This document shows positions 11,491 to 24,185 of a stretch of 64,000 nt of DNA, piece by piece; positions within the stretch are counted from its first letter, which is position 1, and the number at the start of each line of letters is the position of its first letter. Position numbers and translations under genes: made by a program. A model generated the notes under the pieces. It had not been told where the DNA came from, did no database searches, and saw only the letters and a program-made list of their open reading frames with translations. The stretch covers positions 34,656,055 through 34,720,054 of the forward strand of contig NC_057762.1 in the NCBI RefSeq assembly GCF_010389155.1, read 5' to 3'. The DNA is from Erigeron canadensis (taxonomy: Eukaryota; Streptophyta; Magnoliopsida; Asterales; Asteraceae).

Positions 11491-12907
11491 GAGTTAACGA
11501 CATAAATCGTCCCTGTGGTTAACTTAAATAGTCACCTTTCGTCCCTAAGAATCGAAAACCTCATGGACCGTCCTTATTTGGAAAATAAGCTTCCCCTTTC
11601 GTCCTTTGACTATTTGACCGTTATTCTCAATCCGTTAACCTCCCACGTGCCTCCCACGTAAGGGGTATTTGTGTCTTTCGCACCTATACTCTACTTCTTT
11701 ACATGTATCTGAAAATCAAGTCAATATATATATATGTATTATATATATACAATCAAACATAATTTTAAAGATTTGCAGATCTAAAAATCAATCCCCATAT
11801 CTACAATTCATATATCTATACATTACTATAATAGTCGATCCATCCATCAATACCAAATCAATTCATATATCCATATTTATTCTATATCTCTATATCATAA
11901 TAAATCCAATACATAAATCAAACACCACCAGATTGGTCGCCGGCGAGCGCTCTCACCACCAGGCACCACGGCCATCGATGTAGTTGGTGATTCCAATCCA
12001 ATCTTGTTTGCAGCAAATTCTGATTATAAAGCATAAACGAATAAAATAAAGCTCCATTGGTCGGAAAACCGAACCAATGGCGGGAAATTTGAACAGTTGG
12101 TCGGAAAATCGAGCGGTTGGCGAGGAAAAGTGACCGCAAAACCAATTGGAAACCTTTTTGATTTCCTTACACCTATCCTTCTTTTGCATATCGATTTACA
12201 TCTTTCTTTTGCATATCGGAAACAAGGTCACCACCTTCCAAATCCGGCAACACACCACCACTAACACCAAGATCCGGCCACCGTCACCAGCCCGATTGGG
12301 TTTTCCTTTCGTTGACCCTTGTTTTCCGGTTGTGGTTTGCGGTGGTTTGTTTCCAGCTGTAGGTGGCAGAGATTATTTCCGGCTTGGGATTCCGGTTGTG
12401 GGTAGAAGAGATCAACTTGGCTTATGAAAAAAGTTGTCCATTAGAATGGTTTTTCAAGAAGTAGTCGATCAGATTGTTATTGGTTTTTTTCTTTTTTCCT
12501 TTACATCGTGATGATTCATTCAACATAGATCTAGATCACTAGATGTAAACATAGATATTAAAAAAATGGGTTTTTGGTTGTAATTTACCTTTATTGTTGT
12601 GTGTTTGTATATATATAGAGATATAGATATAGAGAGAAACTTTATGGGATTTTCAATGGAGATGATGATGATGAATATAAATGCATAAAATGATCAAGTT
12701 TGGTCCTTTATGCTCAGGAAAGTACCAAAATACCCCTCATGTGGGAGCCACGTGGGGGTTTAACGGATGGGGGTTAACGGTCAAATAGTCAAAGGACGAA
12801 AGGTGAAGGTTATTATCCAAATAAGGACGGTCCATGAGGTTTTGCATTTTCAGGGACGAAAGATAACTATTTCAATAAACCACAAGGACGATTTGTGTCG
12901 TTAACTC
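11491..12907. mobile_element. Non-autonomous Mutator-like element with 9-bp duplication
   Basis: About 190-bp terminal inverted repeats starting GAGTTAACGACATAAATCGT and ending with the reverse complement of GAGTTAACGACACAAATCGT. The element is flanked by TTTATTTTA at 11482-11490 and 12908-12916, a perfect 9-bp duplication. Long inverted repeats plus a 9-bp duplication define Mutator-like elements. There is no transposase. The interior from about 11930 to 12430 is GC-richer than the arms (ACCAGATTGGTCGCCGGCG, then CCGGCAACACACCACC) and may be captured DNA. The reading frames in it are short and not conserved-looking. Confidence 0.85.
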
Positions 12908-12916
12908 TTTATTTTA

Positions 12917-13613
12917 ATCGAACAATAATACTATTTGATGCGATATTACGACACATGTTACACAATCCCTAAAACATATACGGATAGTTGTTCTTATTCC
13001 CCATAAATGTATCAAATTAAAACAATAACTTTAATTAATGTACTAAATTGCAACAATTACTCGTTTTAAACAAGAAAAGTTATTTTATCACTCGTATTAA
13101 AACAGATCAAATTTACTTTCCTTCATGAATATACAATTTTGGAGGGCAAAATGGTAGAAAACTAAAGATTATAAGGCTAAAGTCCGTAAAATATACATTT
13201 ATATTTATATTTATAATGAGACAAAATACCAATACGAACTTGTATCCTACCAATCTTCCGCACATACACACCCCATCACCCACGAACTGTACGTCCGTAT
13301 ATACTGATTGGATGTGTTGCCATTACATCAACAGCCAAACACCCCCTAATTAATTTTAAGTTATTTTTTTTTATATATTTGTAGTGCGTATGTAACTATG
13401 TATATATACTTATATAGAGTGAAATATCAAGTATAGTGTGTGACATAGCAATAGCAAGGATAAAGGGAAAAAAAAGGACAGGCGTGAAAGCTAATTCAGA
13501 TAAATCTCCTCTCTTTGATTACTCATTTTGTGTAGTGTGTGTCTCTCTCTAAAACCCATTTCCAGACCAATACATAATACACTATTCTAGTGAGAGAAAG
13601 ACACACTGTGTTT
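12917..13613 (+). promoter_or_regulatory. Upstream region of the cyclin D gene
   Basis: It holds the probable promoter and leader. TATATA words occur at 13398-13420. From about 13500 the sequence becomes rich in CTCTCT and ACCC, as in plant 5' leaders. No E2F-type site was seen. The transcription start is inferred to be near 13440-13560. Confidence 0.35.
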
Positions 13614-13684
13614 ATGTGTGTGTGTGTGTGTAGCATAATAACATAAAAAAATAAAAAAAACACAACAAATAGTAATAAGAAGAT

Positions 13685-13747
13685 ATGTTATTACAAACAA
13701 CAACAACACACTCATCCTCCTGTTCTACCATTTTCTTGTCTTTTTAG
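13685..13747 (+). CDS. Upstream ORF 1 in the cyclin D leader
   Basis: An ATG followed by 19 further codons and TAG, ending 43 bases before the cyclin start. The peptide is Thr/Ser-rich. It matters only if the transcript starts upstream, which its position in the leader suggests. A further tiny ATG frame begins at 13614 inside the TG repeat. Peptide function is unlikely; an effect on translation is possible. Confidence 0.35.
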   Translation: MLLQTTTTHSSSCSTIFLSF

Positions 13748-13753
13748 AAGATA

Positions 13754-13822
13754 ATGAATAGTGCTCTTTACACCTTCTTCTCACAAGAAGATGGTCTCTC
13801 CCCAAAATCCTTTTATCTTTGA
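13754..13822 (+). CDS. Upstream ORF 2, overlapping the cyclin D start
   Basis: An ATG opens a 22-codon frame ending in TGA at 13820-13822. It runs across the cyclin ATG at 13791 in a different frame. Ribosomes starting here would pass the cyclin start, so this arrangement would be expected to lower translation. Seen in sequence; the regulatory effect is inference. Confidence 0.4.
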   Translation: MNSALYTFFSQEDGLSPKSFYL

Positions 13823-15648
13823 TAATTTCCTTTTCTGTGATGAACAAGAAAACTTTGATTTTAGCTCATCAAATCATCATTATTCTCAAATCTTGAATGA
13901 TGATAATAAAGATCCAACCTTTACACAACAATACCTTTTATGGGATGAAGATGAGCTTACTAGTCTTTTGTCCAAACAAAAAAGTGTTACACATTTGGTT
14001 GTTTTTGATGATTTGAGACAAGAATGTGTTGATTGGATGGTTAAGGTTTGTAGTCATTATGGTTTTGTTGCTAAAACCACCATTTTGGCTGTTGATTATT
14101 TTGATAGATTTTTAATCACTAGTTCTTTTCAAAATGATAATAATAAACCATGGATGTATCAATTAGTTGCTGTTGCTTCTTTGTCTTTAGCTGCTAAAGT
14201 TGAAGAGATCCAAGCCCCCCTTTTGTTGGATTTGCAAGTAAGTTTTCTATTTTCCTTTTTTATTATTTTTATAAAGTGCATTGTATGTGTTTGTGAGAAT
14301 GCCTAAGAGAATATTAAGGTGATAGAATTAATTTGAAGTTTGGGGGTTTTTTTGTTTAGATTGAAGGAACAAAGTTTGTGTTTGAGTCCAAGACTATTAT
14401 GAAGATGGAACTTTTGGTATTGTCTTCTCTTGAATGGAAGATGAACCCTGTAACCCCTCTTTCGTTTTTCGACTACATTATGCGTAGGCTTAATTTAATG
14501 ACTCATAATCTGCAATACGAGTTCCTGCGAAGGTGCGAACGGATTCTTTTATCGGTTATCAACGGTAAGTTTGTTAATGTGGTTCACATTTCTATTAATT
14601 GTTGTCCAGTTTTATTGTATCTTCTATAGTTCTATCAATGGTTAACTTATCAATGTGTGTTAAAATGAATGCAGATTCAAGGTTTCAGGGGTTTCTTCCA
14701 TCTGTGATGGCTGCTTCTATAATGTGCATTGTTAGTAAGGAGATTGAGCCCGATAACGTGTTAGATTATCAGAATCAGCTTATGCGGCTTCTCGATATAT
14801 CTGAGGTTTGTTTTTCACTTTCTTATATAGGATGGCCGAGCAAATGAGTTCTTTTAGCATGCATTTTGATTATTGAAATCAGTCTTTTTGAGTTGGACTA
14901 ATAGGGTGGTTTGTTTTTACACTCTTCAATAGGATGGTTGATCAATTGAGTCTTATGCGTTTTATCCTTACAGGGATTATATCAAAGTTAGCTGCATTGA
15001 TTATATTATATGGTTAAATCACAATGTAATCATAGGCGGAGCATTTAGGATTTTATACTTTATATGACGCACTAGTATGAATCTGCATCTACTATTTCAC
15101 CAGAGCATAATTCGACTCATGATATATGAAAGTATGAAACAATCTCTGTTTTTAGTTTTGACATCAATGTTTAACCCATCTCATAGGAAAGGATAAACTA
15201 TACATCTTGTGCGCATAATAGTCTAGAGTTTAGATACACCCTGAAAACCATTTTTTACATGGCTTCATACCCTTGTCGAAAATGTTGGATCTGCTGACAT
15301 TTTGATATAAGAAGTTTTCAGAAAATGTAGCTAATATGTGTTTTAATGTATACATCCTAACAGGAAAACTTAGCGGTGTGTTCCAAATTCATCACAGATG
15401 TATCACATAATCATGGAAGTTGCTACTTCCCAACTCACAAACGGAGATACTCTTCGGTTCCTGGAAGCCCAAGTGGTGTAGTTGATGCGTATTTCAGCAG
15501 TGATAACTCCAACAACTCATGGGCAATTGCATCATCAGTGTCATCATCACCAGAACCTCCATTCAAGAAGAACCGAGCTCTAGAGCAGCAAATGAGATTG
15601 ACTCCAGCCAATCGTGTATCCATCAGCGTTCTTAGCAACCCTCATTGA
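13791..15648 (+). CDS. CYCD3: D3-type cyclin
   Basis: Four exons: 13791-14237, 14360-14564, 14675-14805 and 15364-15648, all with GT-AG introns, giving 355 residues. LFCDE at residues 14-18 is the LxCxE retinoblastoma-binding motif. The cyclin box follows (LRQECVDWMVKVCSHYGF, then VDYFDRFL). The exon 1-2 join reads LLLDLQ-IEGTKFVFESKT, and WKMNPVTPLSF follows; these are hallmark CYCD3 stretches. The C-terminal region is rich in Ser and Pro, as in PEST-type unstable cyclins. CYCD3 proteins pair with CDKA to phosphorylate RBR and drive the G1/S step in response to cytokinin and sugar. The start at 13791 was chosen because an in-frame ATG is absent upstream and the LxCxE motif is expected near residue 15. 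The exon count agrees with Arabidopsis CYCD3 genes. Which CYCD3 paralog it is cannot be told. Confidence 0.93.
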
Positions 15649-17208
15649 GCATCCGTTAATCTGCTATCTTTTAGTATGGTATTTATTTTACAATCTCTTT
15701 CTTCGGATATTTATTTTATCAGAGTATGTTGTTATGGTGCAATTACATTGTTACCCTTAATCTAAAGCTCTGTTCTGGTCAAACCTATGTGATGGAAAAA
15801 CACATATTCTACAATACATTTGCTTCAACTATGAACATCTCCTTGATTTATATATGTGAAGTAGCATTGAATTGTGAGATTCGTGTAGTTTTCTCTCAAA
15901 TTAGCACCATTTTATCTGTCCATTCAGTACCTTCCTGATATCAATCTGTGTAAGGCCAGTATTGTCTATTGGTATTAATGCAAGAGATGCTTTTCAAATT
16001 TCATTTTGAATAATGCCACTTGTTGAATATCATAAATCAATAACTTAGAAGTGGGTAAGATCATAAATATACATATTGCTGTCCCGGGAATTGTCAAGTC
16101 AGTTGAACTTTCAAATATAGCAGACAGATGTTGGTATAGATTTGATTCATATTTTCCTGAGTGTTGATTCTCTTGAATTAAAGGGTTACCTTTCTTACAT
16201 TCTTAAGATATGAGTATTCAATATAATAAGCAATATCGACACTATAAACAAGATCAACTAATGGTAGTTTCTTCACTTCTTGTTTGTTGACTTTAAATAT
16301 ATTGAACTGTCTTTCTATGTTCTGCAGGATTACACTTTCTAGGTTCTTGATTTATAAAAAATAATGCTTTGTTTCTGCTTAATAAATTAAATCAAGAAAA
16401 GGGTACATGTTCTTGAAGATAGGACTTTGATTCTTCTTTTGCTGACTTTAAACTTTCTTGAAGAGGACCTTTAGTTTATATATTCTTTAGGATGAGATTT
16501 TCAAGATTCTTAAAGAATGCCTCTATGTCCGTTAAATGGATTATCCGGGGGTGATGAGTCTTCTTAGATGTACAGTTGTACACAGTTTAACCTGAATTTC
16601 ACCGGCATCCTTTTTCCTGGCCACCAAAGATGCTATTGGCGAGGATCAAACTTAAAATGGTAAAACCTCTTGCGAGGACATTAGTTGTCTGACTTAGTCA
16701 CTAGAGTTTGTTAAAAGAATGCCTCTGTATCTTCATAATATGTTAGGTTGAGAAAAGGTATTTGTTGAGACTATTTGACATCAAGAAAAATATTTTAATT
16801 GTTGAAAAACTAACTATTAAAAAACAATTTGATCATTGAGGACAAACAGTAGTGAAGATCTAAGAAAGATTAAAAGTAAAAGTATGTTATGAAGTTTGTG
16901 AGGTATTTGACTTGAAAAATGAAGATATGGGGGGAACCTATTGAGTTTGTGGGGTTATCTTTGTCCCCAGACTCCAAGGGCACTCCTAAATTTCAATATT
17001 TAAATCTTTTTCTCTACTTTACGATTATGGTTTGACATTAGTTGTAAAACACCAATAATTTCTCATTAATAATACTTTTAAGGTGAAACAGAGATTTCAA
17101 TGTTACATATTGGGGTCCACACAAATAATTTTGGAATGATATGAGTATATTTTTTTTGAACATCATCTTCCCTCTAAATGTCAAAGCTTGACTTAGTCAG
17201 TATTCCAT
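15649..17208. other. 3' region of the cyclin gene and intergenic DNA
   Basis: The first few hundred bases are the probable 3' UTR. After that no coding region, RNA gene or clear repeat was seen. Confidence 0.45.
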
Positions 17209-17249
17209 TATTCATTCATAGGTGATGATTCAGTTAAAAAATTGTTATT

Positions 17250-17572
17250 GAGCTAAGCTCAATGTTGAAATACCATCCCTTGTAAGAGATCTTGTATTTA
17301 AACTTTGAGGAGAATATAAGGAATTAAGTCTCTTTATGAGGACTTGACTTGGGTATACCCAAGTTCAAATCTGAAGAGACAAGGTTTACTTCTATTAATT
17401 GTTGCGCTTTCAGACCGATTAGTAGGGGGAACCCCATTGGATATTGAAATAGGCATTTCTACTTTGAGGAGCTATCTAACGCGGACCCGGTTTAAGACAA
17501 CATATGTTAAACCTCTCGCTGTCGAATCGCGACACGAAGTTTTCAACGAATTTCACCATTAAAAAAAAAAAA
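17250..17572 (+). mobile_element. SINE, family A, full-length copy
   Basis: A tRNA-like head (GAGCTAAGCTCAATGTTGAAA as A box region, GTATTTAAACTTTGAGG as degenerate B box) is followed by the family body (TTGGGTATACCCAAGTTC, GTCGAATCGCGACACGAAG) and a 12-base poly(A) tail at 17561-17572. ATTATTCATTCATAGGTGAT occurs just before (from about 17208) and just after (from about 17584) the copy. This is the expected target-site duplication, unusually long and followed by further similar bases. SINEs are copied by LINE machinery in trans. Confidence 0.75.
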
Positions 17573-17615
17573 CCTTGGTGGGAATTATTCATTCATAGGT
17601 GATAATTTAGTTAAA

Positions 17616-20600
17616 CAAAAACACCTTGGTGGGAATTTTTCACTTTCTTGTACCTTTTGCTTGGTAAAATAATCTCAAAGATTCTATATATATGATTGGA
17701 TTTACTTGAATACCATGAAATCTTTTTACTGCTTCATCTTTTTTTCACTGGTCAAAGTGAAAGCAGACTGAAGTATATACAAATAATACACTTATAATCT
17801 CAAAAGTTTCTGTATTTATGAATGAGTTAAACTGAATAAGTAAACAACTTTTCTTTTTTACTGTTTTCATCTTTTGGTTCTGGTCAAAGTGATACTTACA
17901 AATTAAACACTTTGCTAAGGATGGGTTGCTGCTGGACTTCCCTCTTTGAATTTCTTTTTGTCAGAGAGAAAGAAACAAAGTGTGAATACAAGCATCATTG
18001 GGACCAATTTTTTGCAGTTTTATAACAGATTCTCTTTCTCTACTTTTTTTTAATCTATATCTGAAATATGAAGTTTATACAATAATGCTCTCTTTGTATT
18101 ATTGTAAATAAGAAATAAGATGGATTTCCATGATATTAATAAGGTGATTCACGCGACGTCTAATAGAGGCGAGTCTATTTGTGATCAGGATTATTTTTCG
18201 GATGGTGTATCCCAACTAAAATTTTTGGTTTCTCGACCATATCGCTCCAAAATAGTGTTGGCCCCTCTGTCTGTAATGGCAAATCTGGTAGAGTAAAAAC
18301 GGGCCCCTGTCATTAATAGTTTGGCCGGGTTACCAAAAATATGTTCGGGATACCAGACGCCTTATTTTTCATTTCTTATTCAAAGCATCTCACAACAATG
18401 GATTGAAACGTCAACAGTGTGTAACTTAATTGGTAATGAGCGGGTGCATCTTTGTCACACATAACATATTGTGGTACACTTGATTGGACTTGTTGGATTA
18501 CTCTACCTTGAAATATTTACAGAGGGAGACTGACTACTACAGTTTACCTATGGCTTTTTATCTTTTTGGCTACATTGTTTTCATTTGGGACAAATATATT
18601 ACGTGTAAACATTATCATTATGTGATTTGTTTATAATCGTCATTAAATTAAATAAACAAAAAAGTGACTGCCAGATTGTGCACAATGAGTTGTCCAAATT
18701 GGTCTCCGTTTGTGTTTATAAGATTTCATTTTTGTTCCTGTAAAGTCCCAAATCACATTTTTGACTTCTCTGCAATCTCTTTAAGATGGATAACAAAGCA
18801 ATACTGTGATATATAGGAGCTTGTACCGTATGCAGTGCAAGCTGAACATCGAATTTTTTCATCTTAAATACAAAAAATAGGTGGCTTGTAAAGCTAGTTC
18901 AAATAAGTGTGATTTTAATGTGATATTATAATCTATCCGTTATAGTTAGAAGCATGATAATATGGTAAGCTATGATAATGGGATATTTATCTTTACATCA
19001 TTTGATATCATGTGACCAGCTAAGTTAATTTTACACTGATATATCCAAGCTGGATGATGGCGATGTTATATTGTCTAGCTACTCTATTTAGTCTATTCCA
19101 TCACTAATTTGACTTAGGTTTGAACTAAGGTTGGTTGGAACAAGTTATTGTCAAAATTGCATAATAATTTATGGGTTCTTCAATTTGATGTTCCTTAATT
19201 AATTTATTAACCTTATGAATCAAAGTACATAACTAATGTTGGTATAGATGTTATTGTAGTATAATTAATTAATATTATATGATATACAACGTACATGAAG
19301 GAGAATTGATATTGATGATATATAGTTTTTAAGCCACCAGGCCGGAACTCGCGTAGTGTTGGTTTGACTGAATTCACTTGGTTGTAATAGTTTTTTTTGG
19401 TAATATGTACATACGAATTTACCCTTACGTACAAAAAGTCACAATAATGTTTTTCTTTAAAGATACACAAAACAGGTTTTGTCTGAATGGTATATGCTTA
19501 TATCCAAATTTCCAACATTGACAACCACTTGGATCGAGTATGGATCAAGCGTTTCGGGTTTTCAGCCAGTTTCCGTTCATCTTCTCCCCTCATAGTCAGT
19601 CCATTATGGGTAGGGTGAAGCAATAGGTAAGCATAGAAATAGAATCGAGTCGCCTATTGTTTGCTGAAAGCACAAAATCATAAATTATATGAGGTTTTTA
19701 TAATGTGCTGTTTAATCAGGTGGTATCGGTTTCGTACCTTTGGATTAGCTCACGTTATAAATGTTTTTCTTTTTCTTGGACTCGATGGCAACTTAGCCCG
19801 AGTCATATGATGTAAACTTTTAACTCTTCGGTTCCTTGCTGAAATCTTTTTTATTGATAAATTTAGCTGTTCGAAAATAATATGAGGTTTTTAAGATCCT
19901 TTTTAGTTCATTATCAAGTCCCGCTCATATATCAAGTGGCCTCCCGTTACTGCGGCACTGCTTATGCAGAACCCTATTGTGGAGAGCCTAACAAAAAATT
20001 GGCAGATCAGATTTAATTGACTCGATAGCATTTAGGTGTACTTATCTCGTTACAATAAACCTTAATGGTTGTATAAGTAACAATGCAAAAGAATTAAGGT
20101 TTTCCTTCCAATTTAACCTAATTTTCAACATTGACCGATTAAAGGTTTGGAATGATTTCTATGGCTGATTATAGAATGCACAAACAGGTATGCTTTCATT
20201 TCGATAAACTTTATATCCCAATAACAACTGTCATTGCATAAGTACAATTGTACATGTTAATTATCACAAAAAGGGAAACAATGATTTATATCCAAAAAGG
20301 TAAATAGCATATTAGAAGCCATGTGAAGCTTAATCGTTGGGAACCAGCTGGGGATGGGTATTTGAATACTATGCAATTAAAGAGAAATGGTTATTACATA
20401 CTCGTATTACCTTTTAAAAGTAAATGTGCAACTTTAGATGCTCACTCCAAATATGAGAAAGATCCAAATGATATATACTGTATCATGTAAAAGCAAATCA
20501 ATGTTTTTTTCAGGGCAAGGAGTAGTCGCTACTCTTAAATATACAAGACTATAATATAATGCACAAAAACAAAATGAAACTTACTATGATCCTCCTCTGC

Positions 20601-20889
20601 TAAAGGGATTTGCCCTTTTTTACAAAACCAATCTTGATATGTCAATTTCATAACCCATTAATCAAATAATACCAACAAAATGTGGTTGCTTTTGATTTCA
20701 TTATATAAATTTGTAGATGGATGTAAATTCATAGACGCTACATCATTGGTGAAAAACTAAAAATGCCACTGGATTTTCATTCATGAATAATAGATGTTGT
20801 ATAGTTTCTACAAAATAATTCGGTTTCCACCTCTAGTAAGAAATACATTTTTTGATTCGAGTATATATTATTAAGCATATATAAATTAA
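17616..20889. other. Intergenic; one 58-codon frame and one shared motif
   Basis: No supported gene. An ATG at 18121 opens a 58-codon frame ending in TAA, not recognised. GGGTTACCAAAAATATGTTC and ACCAGACGCC at 18324-18370 match a motif inside the first intron of the transposase gene (59434) and, inverted, 58768. The rest is AT-rich with nothing recognised. Confidence 0.4.
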
Positions 20890-21048
20890 GGGTTTTGCTA
20901 AACGAAGCCTTAAGGGCTTTTGTTAAGGTGCATTAATTAGTTGTACACTTACCATAAAATTCAGGGGTGGACTTTTAATATGAAAATGTACAATCTTTTT
21001 ATACATATTAAGTGAAGCCCTAAGACCTTTGTTTAACATTTTTCATAA
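20890..21048 (+). mobile_element. MITE family E copy
   Basis: Starts GGGTTTTGCTAAACGAAGCC and ends with a diverged inverted copy (CTTTGTTTAACATTTTTCAT). The core GGTGCATTAATTAGTTGTAC is shared with copies at 26383, 51764 and 57104. About 155 bp, non-coding. Confidence 0.65.
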
Positions 21049-24000
21049 ATTAACTAAACCAGTTTTCAAAGGCTTTTTTTTTAACCTCTCATTGTAGAGT
21101 GCTTGACCAAACATTTTGATCAGTGTAATAATTACTTTGAATGTTTAAGACTTCTGAAAATACCGTAAATACCCTCTTTTATTCAACGTATACGTATGGG
21201 AGAAGTAAGACTCAAACCCGAATAATAAACTTCAATGTACAAAGACCGAGTACCAAATTCATTAGTAAAAGAATTCGTTTTTATTTTCGTTATATATAGA
21301 AGGAGGAAGCTAATGGTGACAACCATATAATTGAGCATTTAAGTCAATGATTTGCTTACAATTTTTAATATGCACATGAAGTATCATAATTGTGTGTAAT
21401 AATATTAGGCAACAAAAACTTTACAGGAGTATATTAGATGGACCATGCATAATGCATTTACGCAATGTTTGTAAATTCATCTATTATTACCTTTGACCAC
21501 ACCTTCATTTCAAACATTAAAGTAAAAAGGTGTTAGAGGGACACAAATGTAATTTACTGTCGACTGTCGAGACAGTCGCTAAAGAACAGGAAAGATAGCT
21601 TTAGTCTAGCACTTGGACACTTTTTTGTTGGCAAACACAAGTGTTGTGGCATCTTGAATCGCATATATATTGGTTTTTATTGAAGAACATGAAGAAAGAA
21701 AATATTTACTATGACATCGAGTATTCGAGTTCATTGTGACCAATTAAAGACTACATGGGATCATGTGTTCTCTTATATGTCAATTAAGTATATATTGTGT
21801 TCGGTCCAGTCAGTTAGCAACATCAAGTAAGGATGGCCTATATATGTTAGTATATCAATTAGCAAGCAACAACAACTAAGCCCAAAGCCGACTCAACGTT
21901 TTTTTTTTTTTGTCTTAAGCGAAATTGATTTTGGAGGCCTACCTTTTAAAATCTCTAACAAAATTCTCCTTTTTTATTCGGACATAAGATACAAATTCGA
22001 AATTCAAAACCAAATAATGGGACGATGTAGTAAACACAATAAACACATGAATAAATTACGCGAGATAAATAATTACTACTACTAATCAAATCAATACATA
22101 GAAAGATAATGTTTCTAAATTAAACTAGAAGAAACCATAGAAGATAGAACAATAATATCTCATTGAAGATTCATTTAACTTATGGTTAGAGACTAATCCA
22201 CTACACATACACATATTTGTGGTGTGCTACTAGTTACTTCTTTAGTTCATTATGTTAAATATACCAAGTAAAAAAACCCTATGCAAAATAAAAGGGAAAT
22301 GATTAATCCTCCTAACTAAATAGCCTAAAGATCCTTTTAATTATGAGATGATGACATGTGAAAAAATCAGGAACAAAATTAGGAAAGAGAATGAGTAGAT
22401 GACACATGTCACCTTTTAATAGTTTTAAGAGAATTTTTAGGCTATTTTTTTAAGAGAATTGATCATTTTCCAAAATAAAATTCAAATCTGGATTAAAAAT
22501 TTGAGGCCTTATAAATTTGGGGGTCCAAAACACCTACCTAACCCATTTGTATATTAGAGCCGGCAGTGACTAAGCCACTAAGATTTTAATATGATCATCG
22601 ATCATTACAAATTTTTTCGTATTGTTCCACACTTTCACACTCCAAAACCAAATGAGTTGACATAAATTTAAGGATTAGGGAGTGGTTTTGGTGATGGTTA
22701 ATTAATAACGGGCCGGGGTATATGTTTGCAGGTTTAAACTAATAGCTTCAAGTTCAATTCTATAACTAAGATAATTTTTTCATTCATTGAAGTGTAGAAC
22801 ACATATATAACATGCTTACAAGTAACTAGTCGTGATATTGTCATCTATCCATTCATGCTTCTCTATGTCGCCGTTGACACTATAATACAAAAATACTTGA
22901 AACTAAAGACCGATGGTAACCTACAAAGTCTTTATTATAGATTTATCAATTTGTATGTGGTTTTTACTTTATTATGACAACCCTTAATCAGTGAATCATT
23001 ACATGCATTTATATTTATACTTTTAAGTTCAGATTATTGCTAAAATATCTAACTAGAATGTTAACGATAATTTAATACAGTATTATGTTTGGGCGCTGTT
23101 GGTAATATAACTAAAGGCCGAAGCCATGTTGTGATTCTTTAACTTTGGAAGTGATATTATAATGCTGAAACAAAGTCTGGCCCAATAACTTTGATATCAT
23201 GAAAGTATGTAACCTGTATTTCTTGATGAATTGCAATTTATAAACAAAAGGTATAGGTCATAATAGGGTTGACGAGATGAGTGATGTAGGAAGCTTTGTG
23301 TCTTCTGCTTGAAAACCCGCTTCTTTTTGTGTAAGTTTGTTTTGTTCCTAGAAACTTATCTGGATCGCATCAAAACACCACATAATAAAAGCCGGTGACA
23401 CGGCCTCTCTGAGAAAGGTTTTTTAGTGTCTTGTCTTTTAATTGACACGAGTTGTTTGACCCTATATTTTGCGGTTTTCGCAGTTCAAGCTACAAGGAAT
23501 GTCTGGGAATTTGTTGCTATCGTTTATTTTTCTAGATAATGTAATTATAATTGTAACTTGGTTTGGTATTTAGTCCTTTGTTAGATGACTTTTTATTTAT
23601 AATATGTAGCGGTTAAAAAGAAAAACAAAAACAAACCCAGCCAATAATCCAACCGAAGATGGTCCGTAGATCGATTGACTTACTAAATTTGCTCCTACCG
23701 ATTTATGAGCCCAACTAACTTTTGGAATCTAACCCATGAAATACTTAGGAATTGCTACCCTATAGGGTAATAGACACCCAAATACCCAATAACAAAAAGA
23801 GCTTTCATATATATGGGCCTATAGGTTTACTAGAAATGGCTCAAAAGTAGCCTATAAAAGTTTGACTGCAAATGGGCTTATCTGTACCGTTACGGCCTTA
23901 CATCAATTTTGTTAGAAAGTTACAGCATTTTAATATAAGAAATGATGTTTAAATTAATGTAACTTAAATCTTAATTAAAACTCTATTTTATATATTTAAT

Positions 24001-24176
24001 GAAAATTTTCATTTTTACAATAAGCTCATTCAAATTATATTAATTTATATATTTTCAATTTAAATATGAAAAAAAAATATGTCATACGAAATATACTTAT
24101 ATATTTGAACAACATAATTAACAACGGGTTATTTTATAACATATTCGGGACCATCTTAATGTATGAGTACCTGTAA
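21049..24176. other. Intergenic; remnant repeat at 21895-22565
   Basis: No gene seen. Between 21895 and 22565 the ends AAAGCCGACTCAACG and GAGCCGGCAGTGAC, and inner GAGGCCTTATAAATTTGGGG, resemble a decayed hAT-like DNA transposon. A similar end (AAGCTTAAGCCGGCATTG) is at about 50020. The rest is AT-rich and unassigned. Confidence 0.35.
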
Positions 24177-24185
24177 TAAAATTTA

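Noticed and set aside
11669..12427. Short frames inside the Mutator-like element, on both strands
   Set aside because: Low complexity or overlapping on opposite strands; no recognised domain. Captured gene fragments remain possible but no gene can be called.
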